NCBI GenBank assembly: GCA_033811195.1
Contig: JAPXOZ010000004.1
Location: 47,382-111,381, forward strand
Origin: Cacconaster sp033811195
Lineage (GTDB): Bacteria > Bacteroidota > Bacteroidia > Bacteroidales > UBA932
DNA: 64,000 bases
Direction: 5' to 3'
Positions within the stretch are counted from its first letter, which is position 1; the number at the start of each line of letters is the position of its first letter. The notes beneath the pieces were generated by a model. The model was not told the origin of the DNA. It saw only the letters and a list, made by a program, of their open reading frames with translations, and ran no database searches. The position numbers and the translations under genes are program-made. This document shows, one piece after another, positions 8,610 to 16,944 of the stretch.

Positions 8610-9158
8610 TTAAGATTGTTTGTCAAGAATGTAGATGTCTTTGCAGTTGCGCCCCAGCTGATTATAGTCCAGACCGAATCCCACGAGAAAACGATTTTCA
8701 ACTTCCATAGCCACATAGTCTAAAACTAGAGATTTGTCGTAAACCTCGGGTTTGAGTAGGAGCGTGCAGATCTTGATTTCGTTTGCTCCGGCTATAGTGA
8801 GTGTTTTATGGATGTCGTAAATGGTGGTTCCGGTATCGACTATATCTTCTACAATGATCAGGTCTCTACCTTTGATATCGGCGGTAAGTCCAAGTATTGT
8901 CTTTGTTTTGCCCGAGGAGAGTGTTCCTTCGTAGGAAGCCAATCGGATGCTGGTGATCTCGCAAGGGAATGTAATTCTTTTCATCAACTCTCCTGTAAAC
9001 ATTATAGACCCGTTGAGTACACAGAGAAGGATTGGGGGCCTTTTACGTCCGCGGTAGTCGTTATTTAATTTTTCAGCTACTATATCAATGGCCTTGGAAA
9101 TCTCTTCGTAGCGAATGTACGGTACAAAATATTTATCATGAAGCTTAATTCTTTCCAT
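8610..9158 (-). CDS. hpt: Hypoxanthine phosphoribosyltransferase
   Basis: Purine salvage enzyme making IMP or GMP from hypoxanthine or guanine and PRPP. The 182 residues include the PRPP-binding loop LIIVEDIVDTGTT, the early loop VLNGSIMFTGEL and the C-terminal base-binding part FLVGFGLDYN. It is the first gene of the hpt-adk-obgE-PAP2-lplA operon. Upstream on the minus strand, TAAATTTG (9191-9184) is a good -7 element 26 nt before the ATG; it overlaps the purE promoter running the other way. Confidence 0.95.
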   Translation of the reverse strand: MERIKLHDKYFVPYIRYEEISKAIDIVAEKLNNDYRGRKRPPILLCVLNGSIMFTGELMKRITFPCEITSIRLASYEGTLSSGKTKTILGLTADIKGRDLIIVEDIVDTGTTIYDIHKTLTIAGANEIKICTLLLKPEVYDKSLVLDYVAMEVENRFLVGFGLDYNQLGRNCKDIYILDKQS

Positions 9159-9173
9159 CTGTGAGATTATTTT

Positions 9174-9204
9174 TTTGTAGAGGCAAATTTAATCATTATT
9201 TTTG
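9174..9204 (+). promoter_or_regulatory. Promoter of purE
   Basis: TTTG (9174-9177), 19 nt, TATTTTTG (9197-9204) matches the Bacteroidota promoter exactly, ending 14 nt before the purE ATG. The minus-strand -7 element of hpt (9191-9184) lies inside the spacer, so the two divergent promoters compete for one region. Confidence 0.85.
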
Positions 9205-9218
9205 GGACATTATACAAA

Positions 9219-9740
9219 ATGAGAAATATGAGACCGCTTGTTAGTATTATAATGGGAAGTACCTCCGATATGCCTGTGATGCAACAGGCCGCGGAGTTTC
9301 TTGAAATGATGGAGATACCTTTTGAGATTAATGCTCTTTCGGCACATAGAGTGCCCCATAGGGTTATGGAGTTTGCAGAAGGAGCTGCCGGAAGTGGAAT
9401 CAAGGTTATTATTGCAGGCGCAGGTGGAGCGGCTCATTTGCCGGGAGTCATTGCTGCCTATACTCCTCTGCCGGTCATCGGGGTCCCCATCAAATCCTCA
9501 AATTCTATAGATGGGTGGGACTCAGTACTTTCTATTCTTCAAATGCCTTCAGGTATTCCGGTGGCAACTGTGGCCCTGAATGGAGCAAAGAACGCAGCCA
9601 TTCTTGCAGTGCAGATGTTGGCACTCTCCGATGATGCAATTATGAAGAAATTAAAGGCTTTTAAGGCTGATCTTGCCTCTAAGGTAGCCAAAGCCAATGA
9701 TGAATTGGCTGACATCAAATACAAGTATAAGACCAATTGA
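9219..9740 (+). CDS. purE: N5-carboxyaminoimidazole ribonucleotide mutase (class I PurE)
   Basis: Purine biosynthesis enzyme moving the carboxyl group from N5-CAIR to give CAIR. The 173 residues include MGSTSDMPVM (substrate phosphate loop), the SAHRVP signature with the catalytic His, GAGGAAHLPG and PVIGVPIKS. The SAHR and GAGGAAHL pair identifies the class I mutase rather than a class II carboxylase. Two ATGs are close (9219 and 9228); the first fits the short leader after the promoter. An HhH-domain gene follows 43 nt later. Confidence 0.95.
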   Translation: MRNMRPLVSIIMGSTSDMPVMQQAAEFLEMMEIPFEINALSAHRVPHRVMEFAEGAAGSGIKVIIAGAGGAAHLPGVIAAYTPLPVIGVPIKSSNSIDGWDSVLSILQMPSGIPVATVALNGAKNAAILAVQMLALSDDAIMKKLKAFKADLASKVAKANDELADIKYKYKTN

Positions 9741-9783
9741 CAACATGCACTTTTGATTTTCATAGTATTTATTATTTCAGGAT

Positions 9784-11685
9784 ATGAGGCGAGAGATTGT
9801 GGGGTTGGAAAGAACTCTTATTGCCATCGCCATTGCGGTGGCAATTTTTTTTAGCTCATCATCACATTGTACGGCACAACATCAGCTTCCGCACCAACTA
9901 ATTTCGATAATCGAGGATATGGCCTCTTTAGGTGGGGAGGAGGCTGCCCTTGAACTCCAGATCAGGTTTGAGGAAATGCTTTCCTCGCCGCTTGAGATCA
10001 ATCTGCTTACCAGAAGGCAGATGGAGGAGTGTAGCCTTCTTACACCGTTCCAGATTGAGAGTATTCTTGACTACCGGAAGGAGTATGGTGACATTCTTTC
10101 ACTTTCGGAGTTGTCACTTGTGGATGGTTTCGGTCCGGAAGCAATAGAATTGGTGAGACCCTTCTTCAGGTTTTCTTCGATTCAAGCTATTGCATCTCCT
10201 TTTGTTGAGGAGAGTTTCAGCCATCGTTTTTCGGCTAAAGCCCACAAAAAAATGAAGTCGAAAGGCATTTCGCTTACTTCAAAATATAAAATAGAATATG
10301 GTAAGCGTATCAGTGCAGGTTTGACTCTCGACGGCGATGCGGGAGAAAAACTTACCAGTTACTATCATCCCGATTTTACCTCATTGCATCTTGCATGGAG
10401 CCCACCTGAAATACCCCATGATAAGAAAAAGATAAGATTCCGTAAAGTAGTTCTTGGGGATTATGTGGCCAGATTTGGGCAGGGACTTGCATTGTGGAAG
10501 GCCTTTCCGGTCTCATTTTTCGGCACTCCGTCATCACTCAGCAAACGGGGGAGTGCCATTACTCCCTATACCTCTACAGATGAGTCAAATTTTTTGCGGG
10601 GAGCAGGAGTGACCTTTGGTTCGCGGGAAATGGAATGTTCGCTCTTTGCCTCATACAACGGGGTCGATGCTCGGATAGTGGGGGACAGTTGTTACACCTC
10701 GATAATTACCGGCGGACTTCACACTACTGATGCTGAACGTGCCACACGCAACAGTATGCATGAATATCTCTTTGGCGGACATCTCTCTTACGGTTTCAGT
10801 CGTCTGCAGTTGGGGGTTACCGCTCTTTGTTATGGCTACGACAAGTGTAATGCACGTCGTATTAAGGAATACAATCGATATCAGATGTATGACGGTATAT
10901 GGGGCAATCTGGCGTTGGATCTCTACTCTTCTTGGCGCAGTTTCCGCTTCTTTGCCGAAGTTGCAACTGATTTTCGTCCGGCAGCAGCACTGCTCTGTGG
11001 ACTCTCCTGGAATCCGGATTATTCGCTGGAAATGGCTCTGATGTTACGCGCTTACGGTAAGGGCTATACAGCTACTCACGCAGCCGCATACTCCACTCTC
11101 TCCAGTTGTTCCAACCAATATGGAGCTACTATCAGTATCAAATATATTCCATTGAGAGGCTGGATTATGCATCTTTCAGCGGAGTATAGTGCCTATCCCT
11201 GGTCGAGGTATCGGATTGATGGGCCATCGTGGGACTCCAGGGCGCGATTGGATATCCTTAGAGAATCACAGAAAGGATCGCAACTCCAGATGCGGTTCGA
11301 CTGGCGCCATAAGAGTGAGTCAGGATCTACCCTCAAGGGACGATTACACACACGTGTAGTACTTTCACAGTGCTGGTCTTTATCTGCACGTATCGAGGGT
11401 GGCTTGAAGGGTTTTGCTACCTATGGGGAACTTGGATTTCGCACTGCAGACCGCAGATGGGATATCTGCGCAAGAGGCACCTATTACAATACCGAAGATT
11501 GGAAGTCGAGGGTATACATATACGAGAGGGGAGTACCGCAATCTTTTTCTGTGGAGAATTACTACGGAAAGGGTTGGAGCTGGTATTTCCTTTTGAAATG
11601 GTCTCCTGCGAGGTTAGCAGATTTGTGGTTCAAATACTCGAAGAACTACTGCGCCTTCTTTATCTTGATTACCATTCCGGGATAG
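9784..11685 (+). CDS. Secreted helix-hairpin-helix protein with probable beta-barrel
   Basis: A 633-residue protein with a hydrophobic signal segment at about residues 9-33 ending HCTAQ. Next comes a ComEA-like helix-hairpin-helix region (about 70-135: LEINLLTRRQMEE..LTPFQIESILDYRKEYG..LSELSLVDGFGPEAIELV). The long remainder alternates aromatic and small residues as in outer-membrane beta-strands. Bacteroidota carry such HhH proteins; their function is not established, so DNA uptake or cell-wall association is only a guess. The last 40 nt overlap the convergent mltD gene, and the final 13 residues (starting NYCAFF) look unlike an outer-membrane C-terminus. Confidence 0.8.
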   Translation: MRREIVGLERTLIAIAIAVAIFFSSSSHCTAQHQLPHQLISIIEDMASLGGEEAALELQIRFEEMLSSPLEINLLTRRQMEECSLLTPFQIESILDYRKEYGDILSLSELSLVDGFGPEAIELVRPFFRFSSIQAIASPFVEESFSHRFSAKAHKKMKSKGISLTSKYKIEYGKRISAGLTLDGDAGEKLTSYYHPDFTSLHLAWSPPEIPHDKKKIRFRKVVLGDYVARFGQGLALWKAFPVSFFGTPSSLSKRGSAITPYTSTDESNFLRGAGVTFGSREMECSLFASYNGVDARIVGDSCYTSIITGGLHTTDAERATRNSMHEYLFGGHLSYGFSRLQLGVTALCYGYDKCNARRIKEYNRYQMYDGIWGNLALDLYSSWRSFRFFAEVATDFRPAAALLCGLSWNPDYSLEMALMLRAYGKGYTATHAAAYSTLSSCSNQYGATISIKYIPLRGWIMHLSAEYSAYPWSRYRIDGPSWDSRARLDILRESQKGSQLQMRFDWRHKSESGSTLKGRLHTRVVLSQCWSLSARIEGGLKGFATYGELGFRTADRRWDICARGTYYNTEDWKSRVYIYERGVPQSFSVENYYGKGWSWYFLLKWSPARLADLWFKYSKNYCAFFILITIPG

Positions 11686-13256
11686 ATCTTTGTGGATTGG
11701 GTAAACCCGTTAAGCTTGAGCAGTGAGCTGAGGGTTACACCCGAAAATTTGCCCGCAATGCCGGAAAGAGTATCATTTTTCTTGACGGTATAAGTGATAT
11801 ACCCATCTTTCGTAGCTGTTCCGGAAGTGCTACCGGAGTTTTTCGTTGAAGAACTCGATCTGGTGGATGCTGCACTACCCCCTATCCGGAGTTTTTGGCC
11901 TACACGAATCATGTCGCTCCTGAGGTTGTTCCATCTTTTAATGTTGGAGACTGTGGTACGATATTTCCTGGCGATGCCGCCCAATGTCTCGCCAGATCTT
12001 ACGGTGTGGGTGATCATGCTACCCTCGGTACCACCCTTTTCCTTGACTTTTTTGATGGCTACATCGCTAAAGAAGAGTGTGTCTTTGTAAGAATATATTG
12101 ACTTTTCATTGTTGACAAATTGCATCGTGTAGTTGTGTGGAAGTCTGAGGATATAGGTTTTCTCCGTTCCTGGGATTATATCGTGTAAATACTGGGGATT
12201 AATCTGGCGGAGTTCCTCCATCGGTATGCCGATAACTTCGGAAATTTGCTGGAAATGAAGCATTCTGTTGACATGAATCGTGTCGACATGGGCAGGAAGT
12301 GAAGATTGCTGGGGAACTATTCCGTGTTCCGGGTAGTATTTCAAAGTATAGAGTGCTGCAAAGAAAATGGGCACATAGCCGCGTGTCTCTCTAGGCAGAT
12401 AATTGTAAATCTCCCAGAAGTCAGTTTTTCCGCCCGAGCGTCGTATTGCCTTCAGGACATTACCCGCTCCACAGTTATAGGAGGCGATTGCAAGAGACCA
12501 GTCTCCAAAAATATTGTACGAATCCTTGAGATACCTCGCTGCTGCATGGCAGGATTTATAGGGATCATATCTTTCATCTACAAATGATGTCATATCCAGA
12601 TCATACAATCTTGCGGTGTAGTGCATGAACTGCCACATTCCTCTTGCTCTTGCTCTCGAAACGGCTTTTGGATTGAAAGCAGATTCTATCATTGCCATTG
12701 CCTTGAGCTCTTTTGGAAGGTCGTACATATCAAATATTCCCTCTATTATTGGGAGATAATAGTTTGAAAGAGAGATGATGTTTGCGGTTACCTTTGGCAT
12801 CTTTTCCGTGTATAGGATGATATTGTTCCTCACGTAGTGGTTGAACTGTATCGGAATGAAAGAATTCAATCTGTTGAGTCTCTCAATATAGACGGAATCG
12901 GGGATTGATGACTTGAGAGTATCTCTTTCAAGCATTTCGAAATCGGGGTTGAATGCCTCAGCCTGCTTGTGTAAATACCAAATATTGCGGAGAGAGTCTA
13001 TGCTTTCAGGTGTATAAGTTTCTGGTTTGAATACCTCTTCCAGAGCAATCTCTTCTTCCACAACCCCCGAAACCGGTTCAGCGAGCAGATTGTATTCGTA
13101 TGCGAGAGAGTCGTAGGCATTCTGGAGCGAATCCAGTCTACGTGTAAGATCCTCTATGATTTGTTTTCTAGTTCTGATCTGAGCCCCTGCCTCTGGCAGG
13201 AAATTGAATAGGGCAATTAGGAGAATAACTGTGGAAAATAAAGGTCTTGCTTTCAT
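11646..13256 (-). CDS. mltD: Membrane-bound lytic murein transglycosylase D-like, two LysM domains
   Basis: Periplasmic peptidoglycan-cleaving enzyme, 536 residues. A signal peptide (1-25, ending AGAQ) is followed by a helical linker. The SLT/goose-lysozyme-like domain is at about 165-310, with catalytic E191 in MIESAFNP and the motifs RARARGMWQFM and ASYNCGAGNV. Two LysM domains (about 400-445 and 485-535) bind peptidoglycan; each begins with a (H/Y)TV(R/K) block. It has no lipobox Cys, unlike enterobacterial MltD. It starts 4 nt after the DUF5683 gene and is the last gene of the parA-parB-DUF5683-mltD operon. The 3' end overlaps the convergent HhH gene by 40 nt. Confidence 0.93.
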   Translation of the reverse strand: MKARPLFSTVILLIALFNFLPEAGAQIRTRKQIIEDLTRRLDSLQNAYDSLAYEYNLLAEPVSGVVEEEIALEEVFKPETYTPESIDSLRNIWYLHKQAEAFNPDFEMLERDTLKSSIPDSVYIERLNRLNSFIPIQFNHYVRNNIILYTEKMPKVTANIISLSNYYLPIIEGIFDMYDLPKELKAMAMIESAFNPKAVSRARARGMWQFMHYTARLYDLDMTSFVDERYDPYKSCHAAARYLKDSYNIFGDWSLAIASYNCGAGNVLKAIRRSGGKTDFWEIYNYLPRETRGYVPIFFAALYTLKYYPEHGIVPQQSSLPAHVDTIHVNRMLHFQQISEVIGIPMEELRQINPQYLHDIIPGTEKTYILRLPHNYTMQFVNNEKSIYSYKDTLFFSDVAIKKVKEKGGTEGSMITHTVRSGETLGGIARKYRTTVSNIKRWNNLRSDMIRVGQKLRIGGSAASTRSSSSTKNSGSTSGTATKDGYITYTVKKNDTLSGIAGKFSGVTLSSLLKLNGFTQSTKIYPGMVIKIKKAQ

Positions 13257-13260
13257 GTAA

Positions 13261-14211
13261 TTAGAAGTTGAGTGTCATCTGGAGTCCGAAGGAGGGCATC
13301 GGAGTATATGATGGAGAATAATATGGAGTTAGCGGCTCTATTATGGCAGGCTCAAATTGGAGTGTGGCGAGATTGTCGCTTACTTCGAAATCTGCCATGT
13401 GTGCGAATACGTTGGCGTCAATCACATTTAGTGCGTATACAAGTACGAATGCCACTACGGAATAGTCTCTGAATCGTCTGTAGGTATCTCTGTACCATTC
13501 TGCCTGGCTAGCCGTTATATTGCCAATATAGCCACTATTCGGATCTTTGTCCACCTTGCAGATATACCTGAAACGCTTGTACATTATGTCGTTCTGGTGG
13601 AGAAAATAGCCGCAGGCTACAAAGCCGGTCCACCAGATAGGAATCTTCCAATAGTCGCCGTTGTAGGCTTGTCCTAGGCCGGGAAGAAGGGCTGAGTATA
13701 TTGTGGACTTTGCTGCGACAGGAACTCTGACCTCTGTCTTGTATGAAATTGTAGCATCCAGAAGTGAACCCCAGTAGACAAGTCCTGTACCTATATACCC
13801 TAGATTACGATAGAGTTTATATTTTTCGTCCCCGGTCTGTTGGAATTTGATATTGTTGGATATTCCTGTATAGAGCCCGGCTCCTATACCTCCGTAGATG
13901 ATAGGAACTTTCCACCATTGTTTATTGTATATCTGGCCTGCTCCGGGTAAAATAGCTGTACCTAGAAGCATATAACCGGGCTTTAGTGTATCCCTGCCCA
14001 TATAACCGCGAATGAGTGCCTTCATTGAGAATCCGGCGGTAGTATCAGCCTTGACATCGCTTTCCGGATTAACCTGTGTGCCGGTCTGCATATTGGCACC
14101 AGGAGGTCCTCCCATTTTACTCATAGTAACATTTCCCGAGCGCTGAAACTGTGCTTCAGCGCTGAAATAGAAAACCATGAGCAAAAGTATGATGGAAAGA
14201 TGTCTCTTCAC
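13261..14211 (-). CDS. DUF5683-type secreted or membrane protein
   Basis: Matches the Bacteroidota DUF5683 pattern: a signal peptide, then hydrophobic repeats such as AILPGAGQIYNKQWWKVPIIYGGIGAGLY and SALLPGLGQAYNGDYWKIPIWWTG. The paired PG-GQ-YN-WKIP motifs are diagnostic. I place the start at GTG 14211 (VKRHLSIILLLMVFYFSAEAQ). That gives a compact signal peptide 7 nt after the parB stop, whereas an ATG at 14271 would overlap parB by 53 nt and add an unlikely N-terminus. The length is 316 residues. No biochemical role is known to me; its place between parAB and mltD suggests an envelope function. Confidence 0.75.
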   Translation of the reverse strand: MKRHLSIILLLMVFYFSAEAQFQRSGNVTMSKMGGPPGANMQTGTQVNPESDVKADTTAGFSMKALIRGYMGRDTLKPGYMLLGTAILPGAGQIYNKQWWKVPIIYGGIGAGLYTGISNNIKFQQTGDEKYKLYRNLGYIGTGLVYWGSLLDATISYKTEVRVPVAAKSTIYSALLPGLGQAYNGDYWKIPIWWTGFVACGYFLHQNDIMYKRFRYICKVDKDPNSGYIGNITASQAEWYRDTYRRFRDYSVVAFVLVYALNVIDANVFAHMADFEVSDNLATLQFEPAIIEPLTPYYSPSYTPMPSFGLQMTLNF

Positions 14212-14218
14212 TCTCAAT

Positions 14219-15130
14219 CTATAACTGTTTATCTTCGATAACCTTGAGGAAAGCATCGAGTTCGTTATCATTCTTGAAACGGACTGTCATTGTGCCGCCT
14301 CCACTGCTTGTGCGTTTAAAGGAGACTCCTCTATCAAAATACTTGCCAACAATGTCGGCGAGGCGGTAGTAGCTCTCGGGATAATTGTCTTGCTCTTGGT
14401 TGCTCACCTGTACGGGTGGGGGAGTATTGCTCAGACGGACTTTCTCTTCAAGCTGACGTACGTTGAGGTCCTTGCGTATGGTCAGTTCACATAGTTCTAT
14501 CTGGCGTTCATGTGTATCAAGAGAGAGTAGTGCTTTGGCATGCCCCATGCTGATCTTGCCGGTCTTTACAGCCTTCTGGATCTCTACCGGAAGTTTGAGC
14601 AGACGGAGATAATTGGCTACAGTTGCTCTCTTTTTACCGATTCTGGATGCCATTTCCTCCTGAGTGAGGTTACATTCCTCCATCAGACGCTGAAATCCGA
14701 GTGCTGTCTCAATGGGGTCGAGATCCTCTCTTTGGATGTTCTCTACAATGGCCATTTCGAGCATTAAGGTATCGTCAGCCTCACGTATATATGCGGGGAT
14801 TGTTTGAAGGCGGGCTAATTTTGCTGCCCTAAAACGTCTTTCTCCGCTGATGATCTGGTATTGTGAGGGCCCTATCTTACGTAAGGTAAGGGGTTGAATA
14901 ATGCCAAGAGTGCGAATTGAATCCGCAAGCTCCAACAGACCCTCTTCGTCAAATGATAGGCGTGGCTGCCCGGGGTTAGGTACAATCTGGCTCAGAGGTA
15001 CTTCGCAAATGGATGCAGGATTGCTCCTTTCGGGGGGAGGAGTGGGTCTGTACTCATTATGTTGACGGATCTCGCTGGCATCTCCCAGGAGCGCTCCGAG
15101 TCCTCTTCCTAATGCTTCTCTTTTTGCCAT
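14219..15130 (-). CDS. parB: Chromosome partitioning protein ParB
   Basis: CTP-dependent DNA clamp that loads at parS and acts with ParA in origin segregation. The 303 residues start with the typical AKREALGRGLGALLG. The ParB/Srx domain has GERRFRAAKLA (the CTP-binding arginine patch) and the central helix-turn-helix includes LTQEEMASRIGKKRATVANYLRLLKLP. It overlaps parA by 22 nt. I found no convincing parS sequence in the window. Confidence 0.96.
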   Translation of the reverse strand: MAKREALGRGLGALLGDASEIRQHNEYRPTPPPERSNPASICEVPLSQIVPNPGQPRLSFDEEGLLELADSIRTLGIIQPLTLRKIGPSQYQIISGERRFRAAKLARLQTIPAYIREADDTLMLEMAIVENIQREDLDPIETALGFQRLMEECNLTQEEMASRIGKKRATVANYLRLLKLPVEIQKAVKTGKISMGHAKALLSLDTHERQIELCELTIRKDLNVRQLEEKVRLSNTPPPVQVSNQEQDNYPESYYRLADIVGKYFDRGVSFKRTSSGGGTMTVRFKNDNELDAFLKVIEDKQL

Positions 15131-15897
15131 GACTGGTTCTTTTTTATTATTTCCTTAGCGAGCTCCAGGTAGTTTGATGCTCCTGGCGAGCCGACATCAT
15201 AGAGTATGGCAGGCTTGCCGAAGGAGGGAGCTTCACTCAAACGAATGTTTCTAACAATAATCGTGCTGAAGACCATTTCTTTGAAATGAGTCTTGACCTC
15301 TTCCACCACCTGGTTGTGCAGGCGGAGACGGCTATCAAACATAGTAAAGAGGAATCCTTCTATATTAAGAGCCGGGTTGAGGCGGTTCTGGACGAGCTTA
15401 ATGGTATTAAGCAGCTTGCCAAGTCCTTCAAGAGCAAAAAACTCAGGCTGGACAGGGATGATGACCGAATCAGCAGCTGTAAGGGCATTTACAGTGATTA
15501 GTCCCAGTGAGGGAGCACAATCCAGGATTATGTATTCATAACGGTCACGTATCTTTGATAGTGCCTTTTTAAGCACAGATTCACGATTGTCAACATTGAG
15601 CATCTCTATTTCGGCACCTACGAGGTTGATATGGGAGGTTATTAGGTCGAGATAATCCAACTCTGTGGGCATAATGGTCTGCTCGATATCTTTTTGTCCG
15701 ATAAGAACTTCGTAAAGTGTATTAGCTGAGTCGGAATCGGGGTTGAAATTGAGTCCTGATGTGGTATTGGCCTGAGGATCTGCGTCAATTAGCAGGGTTT
15801 TCCTTTCCAGTACGGCCATTGAAGCTGCAAGGTTTATAGCTGTGGTAGTTTTCCCTACTCCTCCTTTCTGATTAGCTATTGCAATAATTTTTCCCAT
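15109..15897 (-). CDS. parA: Chromosome partitioning ATPase ParA (Soj)
   Basis: Deviant Walker ATPase that binds DNA non-specifically and drives ParB-parS movement. The 262 residues start MGKIIAIANQKGGVGKTTTA with the KGGVGKTT P-loop. The Walker A' motif is LLIDADPQAN and Walker B is YIILDCAPSLG. It is the first gene of a four-gene leftward operon. A minus-strand -7 element, TAAATTTG (15935-15928), lies 30 nt upstream; the -33 half is poor. Confidence 0.96.
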   Translation of the reverse strand: MGKIIAIANQKGGVGKTTTAINLAASMAVLERKTLLIDADPQANTTSGLNFNPDSDSANTLYEVLIGQKDIEQTIMPTELDYLDLITSHINLVGAEIEMLNVDNRESVLKKALSKIRDRYEYIILDCAPSLGLITVNALTAADSVIIPVQPEFFALEGLGKLLNTIKLVQNRLNPALNIEGFLFTMFDSRLRLHNQVVEEVKTHFKEMVFSTIIVRNIRLSEAPSFGKPAILYDVGSPGASNYLELAKEIIKKNQSWQKEKH

Positions 15898-15944
15898 ATA
15901 TGCTCTGAATTAGTTCCAAATAAAAGGCAAATTTACAAATTCTT

Positions 15945-15975
15945 TTTCTTAGGAAAGGTATTTATGTTATTTTTG
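15945..15975 (+). promoter_or_regulatory. Promoter of the lipid kinase gene
   Basis: TTTC (15945-15948), 19 nt, TATTTTTG (15968-15975): a perfect -7 and a -33 with three of four bases matching, 24 nt before the ATG at 16000. Confidence 0.68.
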
Positions 15976-15999
15976 TCGGAAAATGATTCTTGAGCAAGT

Positions 16000-16932
16000 A
16001 TGGCAGACTCCTGGAAAGTAATAGTAAGTAGCCTGTCGGGTGGCGGCAAAGCCGGCAGCGAATGGCCTGAAATAGCAGCCCGCCTTGAAGCCAGAGGTAT
16101 CGCACACTCTGTTTCTTTTACAAAACACCGTTTCCACGCCAGAGAAATCGCATTAGAGGCTCTCAAAGAGGGCTTTAGGCAGATTATCGTGGTAGGCGGA
16201 GATGGGGCTTTACACGAAGTGCTTTCCGGAGTAATGTCACAGAGTAAAGTCCCTACAAATCAAGTAACCTTGGCAATAATTCCTGTTGGCTCGGGTAATG
16301 ACTGGGCTCGTCTTCACGAGATTCCTAAGGGCTTTGATGATGTCACGGATGTTATCGCCAGAGGAAAGAGTGTGGTTCAAGATGTTGCGAAAGTTGAGTC
16401 CGTTATGGACGGAGCTCCATTTATATCCTATATGGTCAATATTGGGGGCTTGGGATTCGACGCACAGGTTTGTCACAATTTCGACCTGGAAAAAAAGGAG
16501 GGCAAGGCAACAAGTGATGCACTTTATCTCAAATGCCTTCTCAAGGGGTTTATGGGATACGATGCGCGCAAGTTCCGTATAATGACTGACGGTAATCTCT
16601 TCTATGAAGGTGATGTCTTTTCAGTTGCAATGGGTATAGGAAGGTATTCCGGTGGAGGTATGATACAGACCCCAAATGCTCTTTTTGATGATGGTTTGAT
16701 TGATCTTACAGTCATCAAAGATATCCCTAAATCAAAGATTTTGCGTAAGATTCCCACTCTATTCACGGGTAAGATATATGATGTAAAAGAGGTCATTCAT
16801 ACCCAGGCACGCGTTATTGAAATTTCGGCTGATCCGGAGTCATTTGTCGAGGTAGACGGCGAGGCCGTCGGCTTGAGTCCAATCCGTGTAGAGGTAATTC
16901 CAGCTGCAATTAGAATCATCACCAATCTGTAA
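16000..16932 (+). CDS. Diacylglycerol/lipid kinase family protein (YegS/DgkB type)
   Basis: ATP-dependent lipid kinase of the DAGK catalytic family, 310 residues. The nucleotide-binding GGDGALHEVLSG (family GGDGT) and the PVGSGNDWAR motif are clear, followed by the beta-sandwich C-terminal domain ending in FVEVDGEAVGLSP. The substrate could be diacylglycerol, phosphatidylglycerol or a sphingoid base; Bacteroidales make sphingolipids, so the last is possible but not shown. It is the first gene of a rightward trio, with the YfhO gene 12 nt downstream. Confidence 0.88.
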   Translation: MADSWKVIVSSLSGGGKAGSEWPEIAARLEARGIAHSVSFTKHRFHAREIALEALKEGFRQIIVVGGDGALHEVLSGVMSQSKVPTNQVTLAIIPVGSGNDWARLHEIPKGFDDVTDVIARGKSVVQDVAKVESVMDGAPFISYMVNIGGLGFDAQVCHNFDLEKKEGKATSDALYLKCLLKGFMGYDARKFRIMTDGNLFYEGDVFSVAMGIGRYSGGGMIQTPNALFDDGLIDLTVIKDIPKSKILRKIPTLFTGKIYDVKEVIHTQARVIEISADPESFVEVDGEAVGLSPIRVEVIPAAIRIITNL

Positions 16933-16944
16933 GAGTTGATCATT

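Noticed and set aside
8588..8716. N-terminal extension of adenylate kinase
   Set aside because: It runs through the hpt gene in another frame; the P-loop of Adk belongs at the N-terminus, which fits the ATG at 8587.
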